Below are positions 13,401-24,600 of a stretch of 64,000 nucleotides of DNA, piece after piece; within the stretch, counting starts at the first letter, position 1; each line of letters starts with the position of its first letter. A model generated the notes under the pieces. That model was not told the origin of the DNA, searched no databases, and saw only the letters and a program-made list of their open reading frames with translations. The DNA comes from Trichoplusia ni. Taxonomy: Eukaryota; Arthropoda; Insecta; Lepidoptera; Noctuidae. The position numbers and the translations under genes are program-made. The stretch covers positions 19,197,328 to 19,261,327 of the forward strand of contig NC_039480.1 of the NCBI RefSeq assembly GCF_003590095.1. The letters run 5' to 3'.

Positions 13401-16400
13401 ACAACTTTGAAATACTCGTGTTTTACAAGGAGCGACTGACTATCTGACCTCCTCAACCCAGTTACCTGGACAACACGATACCCCTTGGTTAGACTGGTTG
13501 TCAGACTTTCCAGTTTCCGACTACCCATAACGACTGTCAAAGATGTGTAAATAACAGCCGAGACTCACAATTTAACGTGCCTTCTAAAACACGGAGGAAC
13601 TTGCTACATCATAGATGGTCACCCATCAACGGACCGACCGTATCAAGCGTAGCTTAACCTGCTATCAATCAACATATGCAGTTGTTATTTAACCACGAGC
13701 TCCTGTGGATGCAGCTGAATAAATATGTAAATAAAAAGCAGGTTTTATGCATAGATGACGTCACGATTAAGCAAAGTTTAATCACCTTGTATGAGGAAAG
13801 AAAAAACAGTATTTATGAAACAAGTCTTTGGACAAATACAGGGCCATGGAATTACATTGACAGCGAGTGTCGACCATGCTTGTAAAGGCGGGCAGCTTAC
13901 GTAGAATCTAAAAAAAATATGTAAACTATTACACTAACTGAAATTAATAGGTTTGAAAAATCTAAAAACACACGTTTTCGAAGCTATCCTGAAAATTTCA
14001 GCCTGCTATCTTATCGGGAAGTGCCTCAAAATTGAGTTGTGAAAAACCAACGGAAAAGAAAAACAAACAAACACGAAAGTGAGTGTATAAAAAAAAACGT
14101 GGGGGAAATGCGACTACATGTGAGAGTGTGGCATGTGTATGTTTGTTATGTCTAAACGCTCAAACGGCTTTACCGATTTCGATGAAATTTGGCATAATGG
14201 TAGCTGAAACCTTGGCTTTTATCACACTTTTATTAGACTGCATTCAACTAGGTTTTTGTTTATCTGGCACGGTAACTACACACTTATATATTATTATTAT
14301 CGTCTAATAAAAAAGTGTGTCCGGAAAAAGCGGGAAGTTTTTTGCGCTGAATTTTCTCCCGAAGCAAAAGCGTTTAAGATATTATAGAGTGGGCGAATCT
14401 GGGTGATGTATAATGTATCTCGACCTTCAAGAGCTATTTAGTAGCCAAATTAAATAAATGACTTTTGATTTGCTTAAGACTTTCGACCGACTAGACATGT
14501 ATTAACAATGAAAACTAATATATACATTGACATACTAGATTTTTTAAATGAAATAATTACCTTTCCAGAAAATCATTTAAGCATTATACTCCTGATGGAA
14601 CCGGCAAACTGACATACACATCTTCTAATATATAAAATTCCCGTGTCACGATGTTAGTTACCGTACTCCTCCGAAAGGGCTTAACCGATTTTTACCAAAT
14701 TTTATATGCGTATTTAGTAGGTCTAAGAATCGACTAACATCTATTTTTCATACGTGTCAAACTGAAAAAAAACATATTTTTTGGACGAAATTTTTTGGTT
14801 ATAATGTGGCATTAAGCAATACATACAACTAGAAATAATTTATTAGGCAAAACAACGTTTGCTGGGTCAGCTAGTATTAATATAAATTACTACTTTTAAA
14901 TTATAATATACTAGCTTTTCGCCCGCATCGAGGTAGGTTATATCGCGTTTCCAAGAAAACTCTTCTAAAGTCCGAGATAAAAACTATCCTATGTTCTTTC
15001 TCTGTACCAAATTTCATTAAAATCAGTTCAGTGGTTTAGACGTGAAAGCGTAACAGACAGACAGAGATACTTTCACATTTATAATATTAGTAGGGATGTA
15101 TGGTATAGTTACATATATATTAATTATTTAAGAGATCATTTTAACAGGAAAATCTTATAAATGATCACATCTTATAAGCGTTTCTTGAGGAAAACGTTGA
15201 CGCAAGACACTCAATACATATTTAGTTTAAATGCACATCGGCAAGGACATTCAGGACCGGAATTTGGAAATTCCCTATGCCTACGTAAAAATGTTTAAGA
15301 TTTTAGCAACGTGAATGATATTTTTAGGGACTTTACCTATAAATATTATAATTATAATATTATATTATTATTTGAATTTATTTATTTATTTAATTATCAC
15401 ACTAATCTACCATAACAGGTTACTTAACCTAATGCGGTAGCTAGGACTAAACAAAGGTTTCAAACATTGAATTATTATGCACATAGTTGCAGGTCTAATT
15501 CCAGCAACTGTTTTAATATGTAATTTTCTGATAATTCTCATATGCATAGGCAATAAGTTAGCCTGATACACATGCCCATCATTGCTCCTCCTGGAATTGC
15601 TTATATAATTTATATAAGGCCAGCGTATATACATCCCAGTGCTAGGCACCGGCCTCTTTTGGTATAGGAAACCTCTTTATTATACGTATTTGTATAAGTT
15701 TATTATCACTAACGACTTTCAAGTGTATTTTCGGATTGTCTCATCCGTAAACTCATTGTGTTTTATTATACAGATAATTATTATGCTGTAATTACGACCT
15801 AAATGATTGTCTTAGCTGATAAGACAACAATTATTGCTTGATATCATAATCTAAATAGCAACTTTGATAATAACTGTAACAACGTTTGATATAAAATTGT
15901 TATGTTTCGACTTTAAATCGATTTGTATTCACGAGGATCTGATCTCAATGCAGGCAAAGTACTATTCATTGGCCTAGCCTTTTCCCAACTATGTTGGGGT
16001 CGGCTTCCAGTCCAACCGGTTTCAGCTAAGTACCAGTGTTTTAAAAGGAGCGACTGCCTATCTGACCTCCTCAACCCAGTTACCTGGGCAACACGATACC
16101 CCTTGGTTAGACTGGTTGTCGGACTTTCAAGCTTCTGACTACCTGTAACGACTGTCAAAGATGTAGGAATAACAGGCAAAGTACTAATATACGTTTTTAA
16201 AAGTTATAGGTACTTTTTTAATTATTCCAAGACACCACTGACAAACGGTGAAGGAAAACATCGTGAGGAAACCTGGATTACAAATATTGGAATCTGAAAT
16301 CGCCCACAGTGAGCTAACGTGGTGATCAATGACCAAATCTGTGACTAGTTATGAGAAATTAAATACAAATATGATATGATTCAGGACTTAAAGATATTTT

Positions 16401-19400
16401 GCAAGGGGTGTATTCTTTTTCCTTAAAAAAAAAACGACTCCCGCAGTAAGGATTTAATCCTTGTGTCACGGGTGATATTCACAAACATACAAATCACGTG
16501 CACAAAGACACCCAGTCTCAGAACAAGCATTCGTGGATCACACAAATGCTTGTCCTATATGCAGATCGAACCCGCGCCACGTCGCTCAGTGGGTTTGTCG
16601 TGGTGACCTCAACCACTCGGCTGTCCGTGCAGTCAAAAACTAAGAAAATAAATTAAACTTTGAAAATTCACATTCTTGCAGCAGCAACTTAATGCAAAAT
16701 CAAAATTCATTTATTCAAATTAGGCTCCTAAGTAGCACTTTTTGAAGTTCAGATTACATTGGACAGCACCCAGTTTCGCCCACCCTTCACCGCTTCCTAA
16801 TGCTTTGGCTGTGAGAGAAGAAACGGCGCAACAAACTCCCCAGCAGCACTGTCATACCGTTACCGTAAAATAAGCGAACATTGAACCACAAGGTTAGGTT
16901 AGATAGTACTATTAGATACTATTATGAGTCATTGGGGTCTCCCGTGGCGGGGCAGCGAATTATATTACATAATGGAAGGATATATCAACAGGGGCCTGTA
17001 AGGTCATGAACATCATTTTCCCAGGGAATGTGACGCCCGGGCCTGCGCGCGGTGAGTGATGGATGGCTCAGCGCCCCATCTTAAATGTTTTGACAAGCGT
17101 TGACAGTCCTGTTAAGGATTTCATTAGGACTAGGTATTATTTAATGTGCATATGTAAAATGTTTTGTATACGGAATTCTTTAGGAATTCGGAGCCCGTGG
17201 CTAAATTATAACTGCATGAGTGAATCGATCACATGTTATGCTACGATTGACGCGGTTGCCCGGAGTCGGCTTCCAGTCTAAATGGATGCAGCTAAATACC
17301 AGTGTTTTACAAGGAGCGACTGTCTATCTGACTTCCTCAACCCAGTTACCTTGGCAACACGATACCCTTTAGTTAGACTGGTTGTGAAACTTTCAAGTTT
17401 CTGACTACCTGTTACGACTGTCAAAGATATATGAATAACAGCCGGAACCCACAATTTAACGTGCCTTCCGAAACACGGAGGAACTCGTTATGACAAAGAT
17501 GGCCGAACATCAATGCGTCAGAAAAGAAGTTTAAATTCCCTCAGCTCAAGTCATTGGTTCCGGTAATTACCTTAAATTGAACAATTCTAGAAGCATTTAT
17601 CCGTTCCCATGGTATATGCTGGTTAGATTGACGCGTCAGGAAATAACACTGTACTCCAGATCACTTGACAATTTGTAACGAGATGAATGAGAGAGAGAAA
17701 TAATAGCTGAACACAAGGCGTATACAAGTTCACATTCTGACTACACGGATAGCCGAGTGGTTGAGGTCACCACGCCAAACCCACTGCGCGACGTGTTAGT
17801 TCGATCCCCGCGTAGGACAAGCATTAGTGTGATCCACGAATGCTTGTCCTGAGTCTGGGTGTCTTTGTGCTTGTGACTTGTATGTTTGTGAGACCCCAAA
17901 CATTATTATTATTTATTTGTAATTATTATATAATACAGAAAATATAAAACTTATGTTAGTACATTGGTCCACATAACTGTTTTGAACAGTTTGACTGTGG
18001 ACTCTGGTTGAGTCTCATATAATAACGCAAAAATGTTAGTACAATATAATCTAAGTAATCAGGTTTGTATATATAGGTATTCATGTATTTATATTATCTA
18101 TAGTTATATATAGGTATTTATAATATATGTAGTTTGTAAAGGTAATTATGTAATTATATTATCTAAAAGGTAGTTTTTTAATAACTTTTTAAATTTATTT
18201 TTATTAGTTTCATTCTTGATGTCCACAGGCAAACTGTTCAATATATATGGTTACCGTTTTCTTAGGGTCCTATCCCCATGGATTAAATTCCTTTGCGGCG
18301 GGAGTAGTTTTTTTTTTAATTGTCGTGCCGCTCTCGGCTTGCGAAAGAGTACGTTCTTAATTCGTCTTTATTTATTATAAGTTCTTTTGATCTTCGGTCT
18401 GGACAATACGACTATTTTTAATCTTTTTTAGATTAACGTGAGATAGCTGTCATTTGGTTCCATAAGAAAATCATCTACGTATTTTGTTTCAGTAGTTTTT
18501 ATTTGCAGCTTGTTGTATTAAATGTTTTGTTGTAAAAAAAATAATATTATTTAAATTATGTTTAAATAGAAAAATTATGTTTATAAAAATACATAGACCA
18601 TACAATAACTATTGTAAAAATGGATCTAGTTATTGTAAAAAAATGGCTTCCCATAGATATAACGTTATTTCAATTCTTACTGTGCACAGTGCAACCAATC
18701 AGCATAATGCATACCTATTTCTTAGTTTATCTGACAATTCATATTAATAAAATATTTCAATGGTTGGCTAAAACAAAAATTTATGTCAGAGACGCAGACA
18801 CATGCGGATGACCTGGATTCGTTTTTAATTTGTCATGGTAGCAAGTGAAAGACACAATTGGTAATATACTCCCTACAGCTATTCTTCCACATTTGCCCAC
18901 TTTTGCCCAGCAGTGGGAAATTCAGTTACTTTAATTATATTATGTTAGCAGATAGGTATAGCATAGTTTTTAAATTAAAATAGCTATAAATAGTTTGTGT
19001 GTTATTCTAGTAAGTTAATTAAAATTGTGATATTAAATACTTTTTTTAATTTTGTTGTCTATACTATCACATTACAATTTAATTTATGTTAAAAAAGGTT
19101 TTATATAAATTACTGAGCTAGTGATAATACTAGTAATATTTTAATTGTGTGTGATGCATAACTAAGTTTTGCTAGCAAAGGTTTTTATTTATTATATAAG
19201 AATAAAAGTGTGGAAAATAATATTAGACACAAATTGACCTTGATCATTGTGTTTAATTTGTAATCTTTGCAAATAATTATATATAATTAAACCTAATGTA
19301 TAATTTGTGGAAATTTTAAATTAATATTAATGGACATGGTTGATTAAGAATATGAGTAAAGTTTATTTAGCAGAAGAATGTAAAGAAAAAAATCCTCCAT

Positions 19401-19885
19401 TTTGTAAAAAAGAATATCCATTCATAAAATTATAACAAAGTTGTTATTTATATCATGACATTGATAAAAATAGACTATCCTACAGTAATAACTTAAAACA
19501 TTATTTATTTAAAGATAAGATAGTACAGGAATTTTAATAAAGTGCATTAGTATTTAAAATGTACAAAGAGTGTTATTAATTCCTGCGGGAGGTCAATAAA
19601 ACACTTATAAAACTTTGACCCCAATTCCATGTGGCAGTTTGATGAAGATAATGTGTTTAAATTATTGCTCTTTCTCAATTTTGAGCACATACTGTCATAA
19701 TTAATTAAATTTAGGTAAATACATAAGTCTTGAAAAACATAATTAGATTAATTAGATCAATCAGAGACAAAGTAAACAATCGTTATTAGATTATATTATC
19801 TATGTTTTTTTTTTTACTTACCAGCAAAGAAGAAGAAAAAGTGAGCCTTTATTGGCAGAAGTCCTTTGTCTATTTTAAATTTCAT
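1415..19885 (-). CDS. MFSD6-like major facilitator superfamily transporter, 10 coding exons
   Basis: Exons on the minus strand: 19885-19822, 7578-7433, 6901-6286, 5989-5805, 5367-5231, 4222-4107, 3642-3524, 3162-3036, 2269-2120 and 1536-1415. All introns are GT-AG and the parts join in frame to 593 residues plus TAA. The protein opens MKFKIDKGLLPIKAHFFFFF, continues with GALGPILPQINVYGRQLGVS, and has the family-like patches DRGSKYGAQRAWG (residues 277-289) and QGPTYALCYST in exon 8. These fit the MFSD6/MFS_1-like family, multi-pass membrane proteins with mostly unknown substrates. Exon 3 encodes a large Cys-containing loop (about residues 95-245) with seven N-glycosylation sequons, probably lumenal or extracellular. 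The final TAA overlaps an AG/GTAAT donor-like sequence, so a further 3' exon is possible but not needed. The gene is head-to-head with the zinc-finger gene at 21692. Confidence 0.9.
2386..2583 (-). mobile_element. tRNA-derived SINE, family B
   Basis: On the minus strand a tRNA-like head has A box TGGTCGAGTGG and B box GGTTCGATCCC, followed by a body ending in CAATGTATGTGATGTTGTC. It lies in intron 8 of the MFSD6-like gene. Copies at 27018-27225 and 40411-40622 align along the whole length. Confidence 0.85.
3197..3468 (-). mobile_element. 5S rRNA-derived SINE, family D
   Basis: Antisense copy in intron 7 of the MFSD6-like gene. It is recognised from the shared block GTAGTCAGAAGCTTGAAAGT and the tail side CGACCCCAACATAGTTGGGA found in other copies. 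The 5S-like head (GATGGGTGACC) is present near 3430-3445. Confidence 0.8.
3737..4100. repeat. Tandem repeat, about 110-bp unit, 3.3 copies
   Basis: GAGAGGCCTGCAGTGGGACA recurs at 3737, 3844, 3954 and 4064, giving periods of 107, 110 and 110 bp. Units are nearly identical; the first lacks three bases. The array ends 6 bp inside intron 6 of the MFSD6-like gene, next to the splice donor at 4106. A shorter array of the same unit lies at 28447-28618 in the zinc-finger gene. Confidence 0.95.
4946..5222 (+). repeat. Dispersed repeat L
   Basis: Starts CTGTTGCCCGCGACTTCGTC and runs to TATATTAGTATAGAT. It aligns with the copy at 271-541. Its end is 8 bp from the splice donor of MFSD6-like exon 5. Confidence 0.75.
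5640..5800 (+). repeat. Dispersed repeat M
   Basis: Contains GAAAATTTCAGCCTGCTAGC and TTATCGGGAAGT, then a CAAA-rich tract and GTATAAAAACGTGGG. Related copies are at 9725-9890, 13975-14110, 37964-38050, 43240-43410 and 54899-55065. It abuts the splice donor of MFSD6-like exon 4 (5804). Confidence 0.7.
7010..7155 (-). mobile_element. tRNA-derived SINE, family C
   Basis: Minus-strand copy in intron 2 of the MFSD6-like gene. It has the family C body (CATTCAAGTCACATGCACAA on the plus strand) and a diverged head with ACTCGGCTATCCG, the complement of the A box. Confidence 0.75.
7212..7421 (+). mobile_element. LINE 3' end with GAT-rich tail
   Basis: Ends GGCCCAGCAGTGGGAGGATA and then an ATGATG-rich tail. 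This looks like the 3' end of a non-LTR retrotransposon. It sits antisense to the MFSD6-like gene, and its tail approaches the exon 2 splice donor (7432). Confidence 0.6.
7630..7949 (+). mobile_element. MITE family F, 320 bp
   Basis: Perfect 15-bp terminal inverted repeats AATAGGGATGATGAC and GTCATCATCCCTATT. No long reading frame. Copies lie at 42152-42466, 44083-44403 and, inverted, 58334-58641. Confidence 0.85.
8363..8500. mobile_element. MITE family K, about 138 bp
   Basis: Starts AAAGGCGACTGCCCACTAC and ends with a diverged inverted copy near 8481-8500. It shares CATACCATGACCGTGCTATG with the short copy at 46607-46693. Confidence 0.55.
9725..9890 (+). repeat. Dispersed repeat M
   Basis: Shares TTATCGGGAAGTGCC and the CAAA-rich tract with the copy at 5640-5800. 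Confidence 0.65.
10104..10335 (+). mobile_element. tRNA-derived SINE, family A, near full length
   Basis: The head has TGGTCTAGTGG (A box) and GGTTCGATTCC (B box); the body ends GACTAGATGGCGTTGTGTG. It is the best-preserved family A copy. The trailing body shows it is a SINE and not a tRNA gene. Confidence 0.88.
10632..10976 (+). mobile_element. 5S rRNA-derived SINE, family D, near full length
   Basis: The first 90 bases resemble the 3' half of 5S rRNA: CGATCACAGGTTAAGC parallels the 5S box A region, and GATGGGTGACC matches the 5S box C region. A body and a tail ending GTTGGGAAAAGGCTAGG follow. About a dozen copies are in the window. Confidence 0.8.
11106..11196 (+). mobile_element. tRNA-derived SINE, family C, 5' truncated
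   Basis: Only the body remains (GTGATCCACGAATGCTTGTC to GACTTGAATGTTTGTGA). It matches the copy at 17741-17893. Confidence 0.7.
11664..11800. repeat. Dispersed repeat N
   Basis: Contains GAAGAGACCCGGTCCTTTT and GGGACACAGGTCCAAC. Related copies are at 39799-39960 and, weaker, 35735-35835. Class unknown. Confidence 0.65.
12819..13171. mobile_element. MITE family E, about 353 bp
   Basis: Terminal inverted repeats of about 45 bp, beginning CACCGTGATTTTTAGTCGTC at the left and ending in its diverged complement at the right, with a TA on each side. GC-rich centre (GGGCGCGGGCGGCGGCG). Copies are at 24156-24541, 41173-41563 and 54045-54429. Confidence 0.88.
13420..13675 (-). mobile_element. 5S rRNA-derived SINE, family D
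   Basis: Antisense copy from GTGTTTTACAAGGAGCGACT to the GATGGTCACCCATC head near 13615. The tail end is missing. Confidence 0.78.
13975..14110 (+). repeat. Dispersed repeat M
   Basis: Shares GAAAATTTCAGCCTGCTA and TTATCGGGAAGTGCC with the other copies. Confidence 0.65.
15968..16174 (-). mobile_element. 5S rRNA-derived SINE, family D, partial
   Basis: The tail side (CCTAGCCTTTTCCCAACTAT) is present. The copy stops before the 5S-like head, as expected for a 5'-truncated retroposon. Confidence 0.75.
16440..16632 (-). mobile_element. tRNA-derived SINE, family C
   Basis: Body with CACAAAGACACCCAGTCTCA. The head shows complements of the B box (GATCGAACC) and A box (CCACTCGGCTGTCC). Confidence 0.82.
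16700..16870 (-). mobile_element. LINE 3' fragment
   Basis: Contains AAATTAGGCTCCTAAGTAGC and ACATTGGACAGCACCCAGTT, shared with 55545-55640. It resembles the 3' end of a non-LTR element. The clade was not assigned. Confidence 0.45.
17205..17508 (-). mobile_element. Rearranged 5S rRNA-derived SINE
   Basis: 17205-17258 is the 5S-like head in plus orientation (TGATTGACGCGGTT region), followed directly by the tail and body of another copy in minus orientation (17263-17508). This is a head/tail inversion or a nested insertion. Confidence 0.65.
17741..17893 (+). mobile_element. tRNA-derived SINE, family C
   Basis: Head with GGATAGCCGAGTGGTTGAGG (A box) and AGTTCGATCCC (B box); body ending GACTTGTATGTTTGTGAG. 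The A box suggests a tRNA with the Ser/Leu-type D-arm start as ancestor. Confidence 0.87.
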
Positions 19886-21691
19886 CTTTCTTGATTATAT
19901 AAAAATATTATTAATTATAATTGTAATTATAAAAGTATGACTTCAATTTTTCAGCGGCAGATTTTTTTTACATTATCATAACTCGTTTTCTAGTCTACTT
20001 ATTTTTTTATTTCTCACAGTACAGGTTTGGCACTTGCAACAACTTTCTCTGACTAGTAACTTCACTAATTATGATTTAATTCTTAGCACTTTTACAATCT
20101 TAGCCATAATTGATGACGCGACGAATGTAGACATACATTGTATTAATAAATCGGTAATTTATCGCGTAAAGTCGCGACGTAAACTTGATTGTTTATATGT
20201 CTGACTAGAACTATCAGATAGCTCGATGTCATAATAAAACTGACATTTGTTTGTTTTCCTCCGAGCAGTGTTGTCAGTTCATGATTGTAAATTTCCTTTA
20301 TTATTTTGTTCAACTTTGAGTAACGAGTGGTATTTTTCAAATGATAAGTAGTCATCTGTTCTTTAAAAAGCCTTTCTGTTTATAAAGTTATAAAGAAAAT
20401 GAAATGTTTATGCAGACTTTCTCAATATTCTGTAACGAAACAGGTTTTCTTAATAGGAAGAGCTATTGTAACTTTATTTATTTTTTAGTTACTTCTTTGA
20501 GCCGTTTGGGGTTGAAACTTTTGGGCCGTGGGGCCCGATCGCCAAAACGCTTTTTAAAGAGCTAGCAAAGCGTCTCGTTGACACTTCTCGTGACCCAAAG
20601 GCTGGCTTTTACCTCGCTCAGAGGATTAGCATTGCCATTCAACGTGGCAATGCTGCCAGCCTTTTGGGCACACTCCCAGCCGGCAGCGACGCCGATGAAT
20701 TTTTTGATGCTTTAATTTAATATTTTTTTGTTTTTTAACTTGTAAAATTGTAAATAAATCCCAATTTAATATTTAATTTTAATTCATGAAGGTAAATAGC
20801 GGTAGTCTTTATTTCCCTATGTGAAGAGGTTTTTTTTGTTTTGCGTAGGATATTTTTTAATACATTTTTTCATATTGCCGAAAGCTTTGATGATAAAAAA
20901 GTCCTTTTATGTTATTTAAAAGCATCATTCTCAATTCGTTAAGTCGACAGGATACTTGTACGATATTTTCCGTATTTCAATGGAAAAATTCTTAAGTTGG
21001 CAATATTAAATTTATGCTTAAGATACACTCGTTTCAAACTTTCTATTGCTATCTCGTATTTTTCTATTTTTGTTCCTATTGCTGTCTCTTGTTTTCAGTA
21101 CATTTCTTTGTTCTATGTTCTATCATGCTACAAATTCAATGATGCGAATATGGAACATGACCTTCGAAAGTGATGTCCAATCTTAGTTGGAATCGAGGAT
21201 CGATCGATCCACAATTGCAATTTTTTTACAAAGATACATCGTTTATGTAGAATTTTAGTACCGTACCCACAACATAAATAACCATTAGAGAAAAATCTTT
21301 ATGCACGTAATTATGAGCATGTTGGTAAATAAGGTATATTTCGATAACGGACTACAGTTCGCGCTACATTATTATTTTCATGTGCAGTTTTTTTTTTAAA
21401 TATAAAACATCATAATGTTTATAAAATTATGTACCAAGGCTCGTATTTTGAATATTATATTATTATGGATACAGTAAAATACAACGAATTTTAAGAAGGT
21501 AGCAATTTTTCTATCTAACTTTTTTTTTATTATTCTTACAAACTCAATTTTAACGAAATCGATTGATTACAAAACTAGTACAACCAAGCCCTAAAGCGCG
21601 CGATATTCAATTATTTTTTCAATGTTCATTTGCATTCGAATTTATCATGGCTGGCCTCCTTTTGTAAATATATAAAAATATACACAATAAA
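19886..21691. other. Divergent intergenic region between two head-to-head genes
   Basis: 1.8 kb between the start codons of the MFSD6-like gene (minus) and the ZAD zinc-finger gene (plus). It should hold both promoters and 5' UTRs. It also contains a degraded retroelement coding fragment (20490-20720). No TATA box or other element stood out. Confidence 0.6.
20490..20720 (+). pseudogene. C-terminal fragment of a retroelement-like protein
   Basis: An open stretch ending in TAA at 20718-20720 reads ...FGVETFGPWGPIAK...LVDTSRDPKAGFYLAQR...IAIQRGNAASLLGTLP. This resembles, from memory, the C-terminal end found in reverse-transcriptase-type mobile-element proteins of many animals; no search was run. 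Only about 75 codons remain, without an upstream domain, so it is a relic. It is higher in GC than the surrounding AT-rich DNA. The element class is uncertain. Confidence 0.55.
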
Positions 21692-24600
21692 ATGGAGGAC
21701 GAGGAGTTTGTAGGTTGCATCAGTTGCATGAACACCAACGATTTATGCGACCTATTTGCTTTGTACGCGGAAAACACGGAAACTTATGCGAAAATGTTTG
21801 AAACCTGTTTTGATTTAAAGGTTATATATTTTAATGCTTTTTTCTTATTACATTAGATTATATTTAAAGAGTACATAAATGTATTTTTATACAACCTTCT
21901 TCACAAGTTGCTGTATTTTGTAGATTAGTCCTATTTATCATTATAAACCGCAGAATTTCCGACATTTACAAATATTTGTATGAGTCGTAGGTAATTTGTA
22001 TTTTCTTAGAATTTCAATATTGATTGATAATTTTCTGGCGTCATTCATAAAAATGTTTATGTACCTAGTAATAAAATTAGACTTTTAGTTTTACGCATTA
22101 GGTTTATTTTTAATGAGACTAGCAGTTTTTTGACTGATATTTTCATAATAGTGATGAATTTAAAATAAAATATTGACAGTCAATAAAGGAAAAGATCGTG
22201 ACGACACCAAATTAATATTGAATTCTGAATCGCCTACAGTGAACCTTTTCTATCAATTTTGCAAAGAAAATGTCTTAATATACATCCCCTCCAGGCCAAA
22301 ATACATAAATACATAAAGGAATTAAATAAATTTTACTGAATAATGACAATTCCCAAACAAGGTAGACCCATACAAAACGTTATCGAACTAATAATAAGCC
22401 GAATTTATTAAAAAAAACGTTAATTCATCAAAAAAAATATCCATTTCTGAACACAAAAAAATCTCGGACATCGTTGTTACACTTATAAGGGCCGATCACG
22501 TCTGAAAATAAGTTACAGTTGTAAAACACAGATGGCGCTGTACACATTGAAATATGCTTTTTCTGTTTGCAAAAGCCTCACTTTAAGTCACTTTACTTTC
22601 TAAACGCCATATTTAGGTACTTAAAAATGGTTACAGATTTTGTAGTAGAGAATCCTTGGTGTCTTTTTATACAAACACATATTAAATAAATAAACAACTG
22701 ATAAATGTCAGTGGTAATGTTTATTGTTGTTTTAAATTCGTTTTAGTCGCGTTTTATTATCATAATGTTTTTATACCGTAAAGGTACAAAGATTGTTTAC
22801 CTTTCTTAAAGTACCTATCTTTTTCATATGTTAGGGTCGGCTTTCAGTCTAACTAGAGGCAGCTAAGTACCGATATACATGAAGCTACGAGACTTCCTGT
22901 CTGTCCTGTATCTCCTCAACCCACTTACCTGGGCAGCACGATACCCTTTAGTTAGACTGGTAGTCAGACTCTAGCTCATACCCGCAACGACTGTCAAGAT
23001 GTGTAAATAACAGCCGCGATCCACAATTCAAAGTGCCTTCCGGATAGTCACTTATCCACGTACCGACCGTATCTAGCGTAGCTTAACCCTTGACTGTTCC
23101 AGTTGTGCAGTTTTACTAAGCGAGTAATAAATACCCCATATATAGTAGAAAAAAAAACGCTTTTTTAACACGTCTTTGGTGATCGTGGTCTGTGTTACTA
23201 GATCACACCTTGCCTATTCCGTGGAAATAGCAAAATAAACTGACCTGCCTCTCATTTTAAGGTACCAAATCATCTGAAATACATTTGTTCGGACTGCGTG
23301 GAACATTTGGAGAAGGCTCTCGCATTCAAAGGGCAGACTACCAAAAGTCTGTCCATGTTACAACATGTCAAAGGTGAGGCTTTTTTGAAATATGTTGGTG
23401 TCGACTTCCAGTTTAATTCTCACTATAGCGCTTGGAGCCAGTGTTTTACAAGAAGCGACTGCTTATCTGACCTCCTCAAACCACTTTACCTAGGCAACAC
23501 GATACCCCTTGGTTAGACAGGTTGTCAGACTTTCTAGCTTCTGACTACCTATAACGACTGTCTAAGATGTAGGAATAACAGCCAGGGCCCACAATTTAAC
23601 GTGCCTTCCGAAACACGGAGGAACTCGTTATGACAAAGATGGTCACCCATCTACGGACCAACTGCGTCAAGCGTAGCTTAACCTGTGATCGATTAACTCA
23701 TGCGGTTATAGCTTAGCCACGAGCTCCTCAAAGTCAAATAAAGCTATTGAGTAGCACTTTTTGAAGGTCATCTTTTCATGCTGGAGAAAAATAGACCCTT
23801 TGTTTACGGCAATAGTTATTAACTCCTGCAGATAGGAATTAATTATTCTGCTGTGGGGATGTTACGAACATTCAAGTCACATGCACGATGCAACCCACTT
23901 TAAACACCCCTAAACTAATTCTAGATGAAGAATACCTAGACGAGTCGATTCTAGAAGAAGCGGAAGGCAGTTCCAGCGAGGGTAAGAAACTGGTGGTGCT
24001 GAAGAACGTGGGCTCCGATGGAGAGGATGATGATCTGGATGGTAAGCAGAATTTCCTCAAATCTTCTTCATATTTTTGTGGTTAAAATGTAGTTTAGTGT
24101 AACGATTTAGTTAGTGTGACTGGTTTTATAAGCCGTACTTATTAAAGTAGATATATACACGGTGATTTTTAGTCGTCTTACAAAAGCAGCCCTGTTCATG
24201 TATCCGACGTAAAATACCCCTAGGCGCGATTATTATTTTTATCATCAACTAAGATATTAGGTACGAAGAAAAATTAAACAAGAGAAATCTGAAACATACT
24301 CTTAAAAATGATAAAACGCCGCCGCCCGCGCCCCTCACCATTGTTACAATGCTCGGACCGCGCTCGCAACAGAGCTGTGTTTCTAAAAACTACGAATTGC
24401 ATCATAATAGTGAATAAAAATTGCATTTTAAATTTATTCAAATCTCATAAATACCTATTTGTTTTTATCATGAACGTGTTCTAGTCATTGGATACATGAA
24501 CTGGGCTGCTTTTGTAAGACGACTAAAAAATCACGGTGTATATTTCTCGTTTAGGTCCGTATGAAGCAATTTTATCTTGATTTAAAGTTTTTTCTATTAT

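Larger units (their letters stand above)
7579..19821. other. First intron of the MFSD6-like gene, 12.2 kb of repeats
   Basis: No exon or independent gene was recognised between exon 2 and exon 1. The intron contains at least two MITE families, three SINE classes, repeats L, M and N, and LINE fragments, listed separately. The stretches 8500-9720, 11800-12815, 14110-15960 and 17900-19820 are AT-rich with only short or unclassified repeat pieces. Open frames here follow repeats or are short and unsupported. Confidence 0.7.

Noticed and set aside
20143..20355. 70-codon minus-strand frame upstream of MFSD6 exon 1
   Set aside because: Low-complexity composition, no recognisable motif, no splice support; probably 5' UTR or intergenic DNA.
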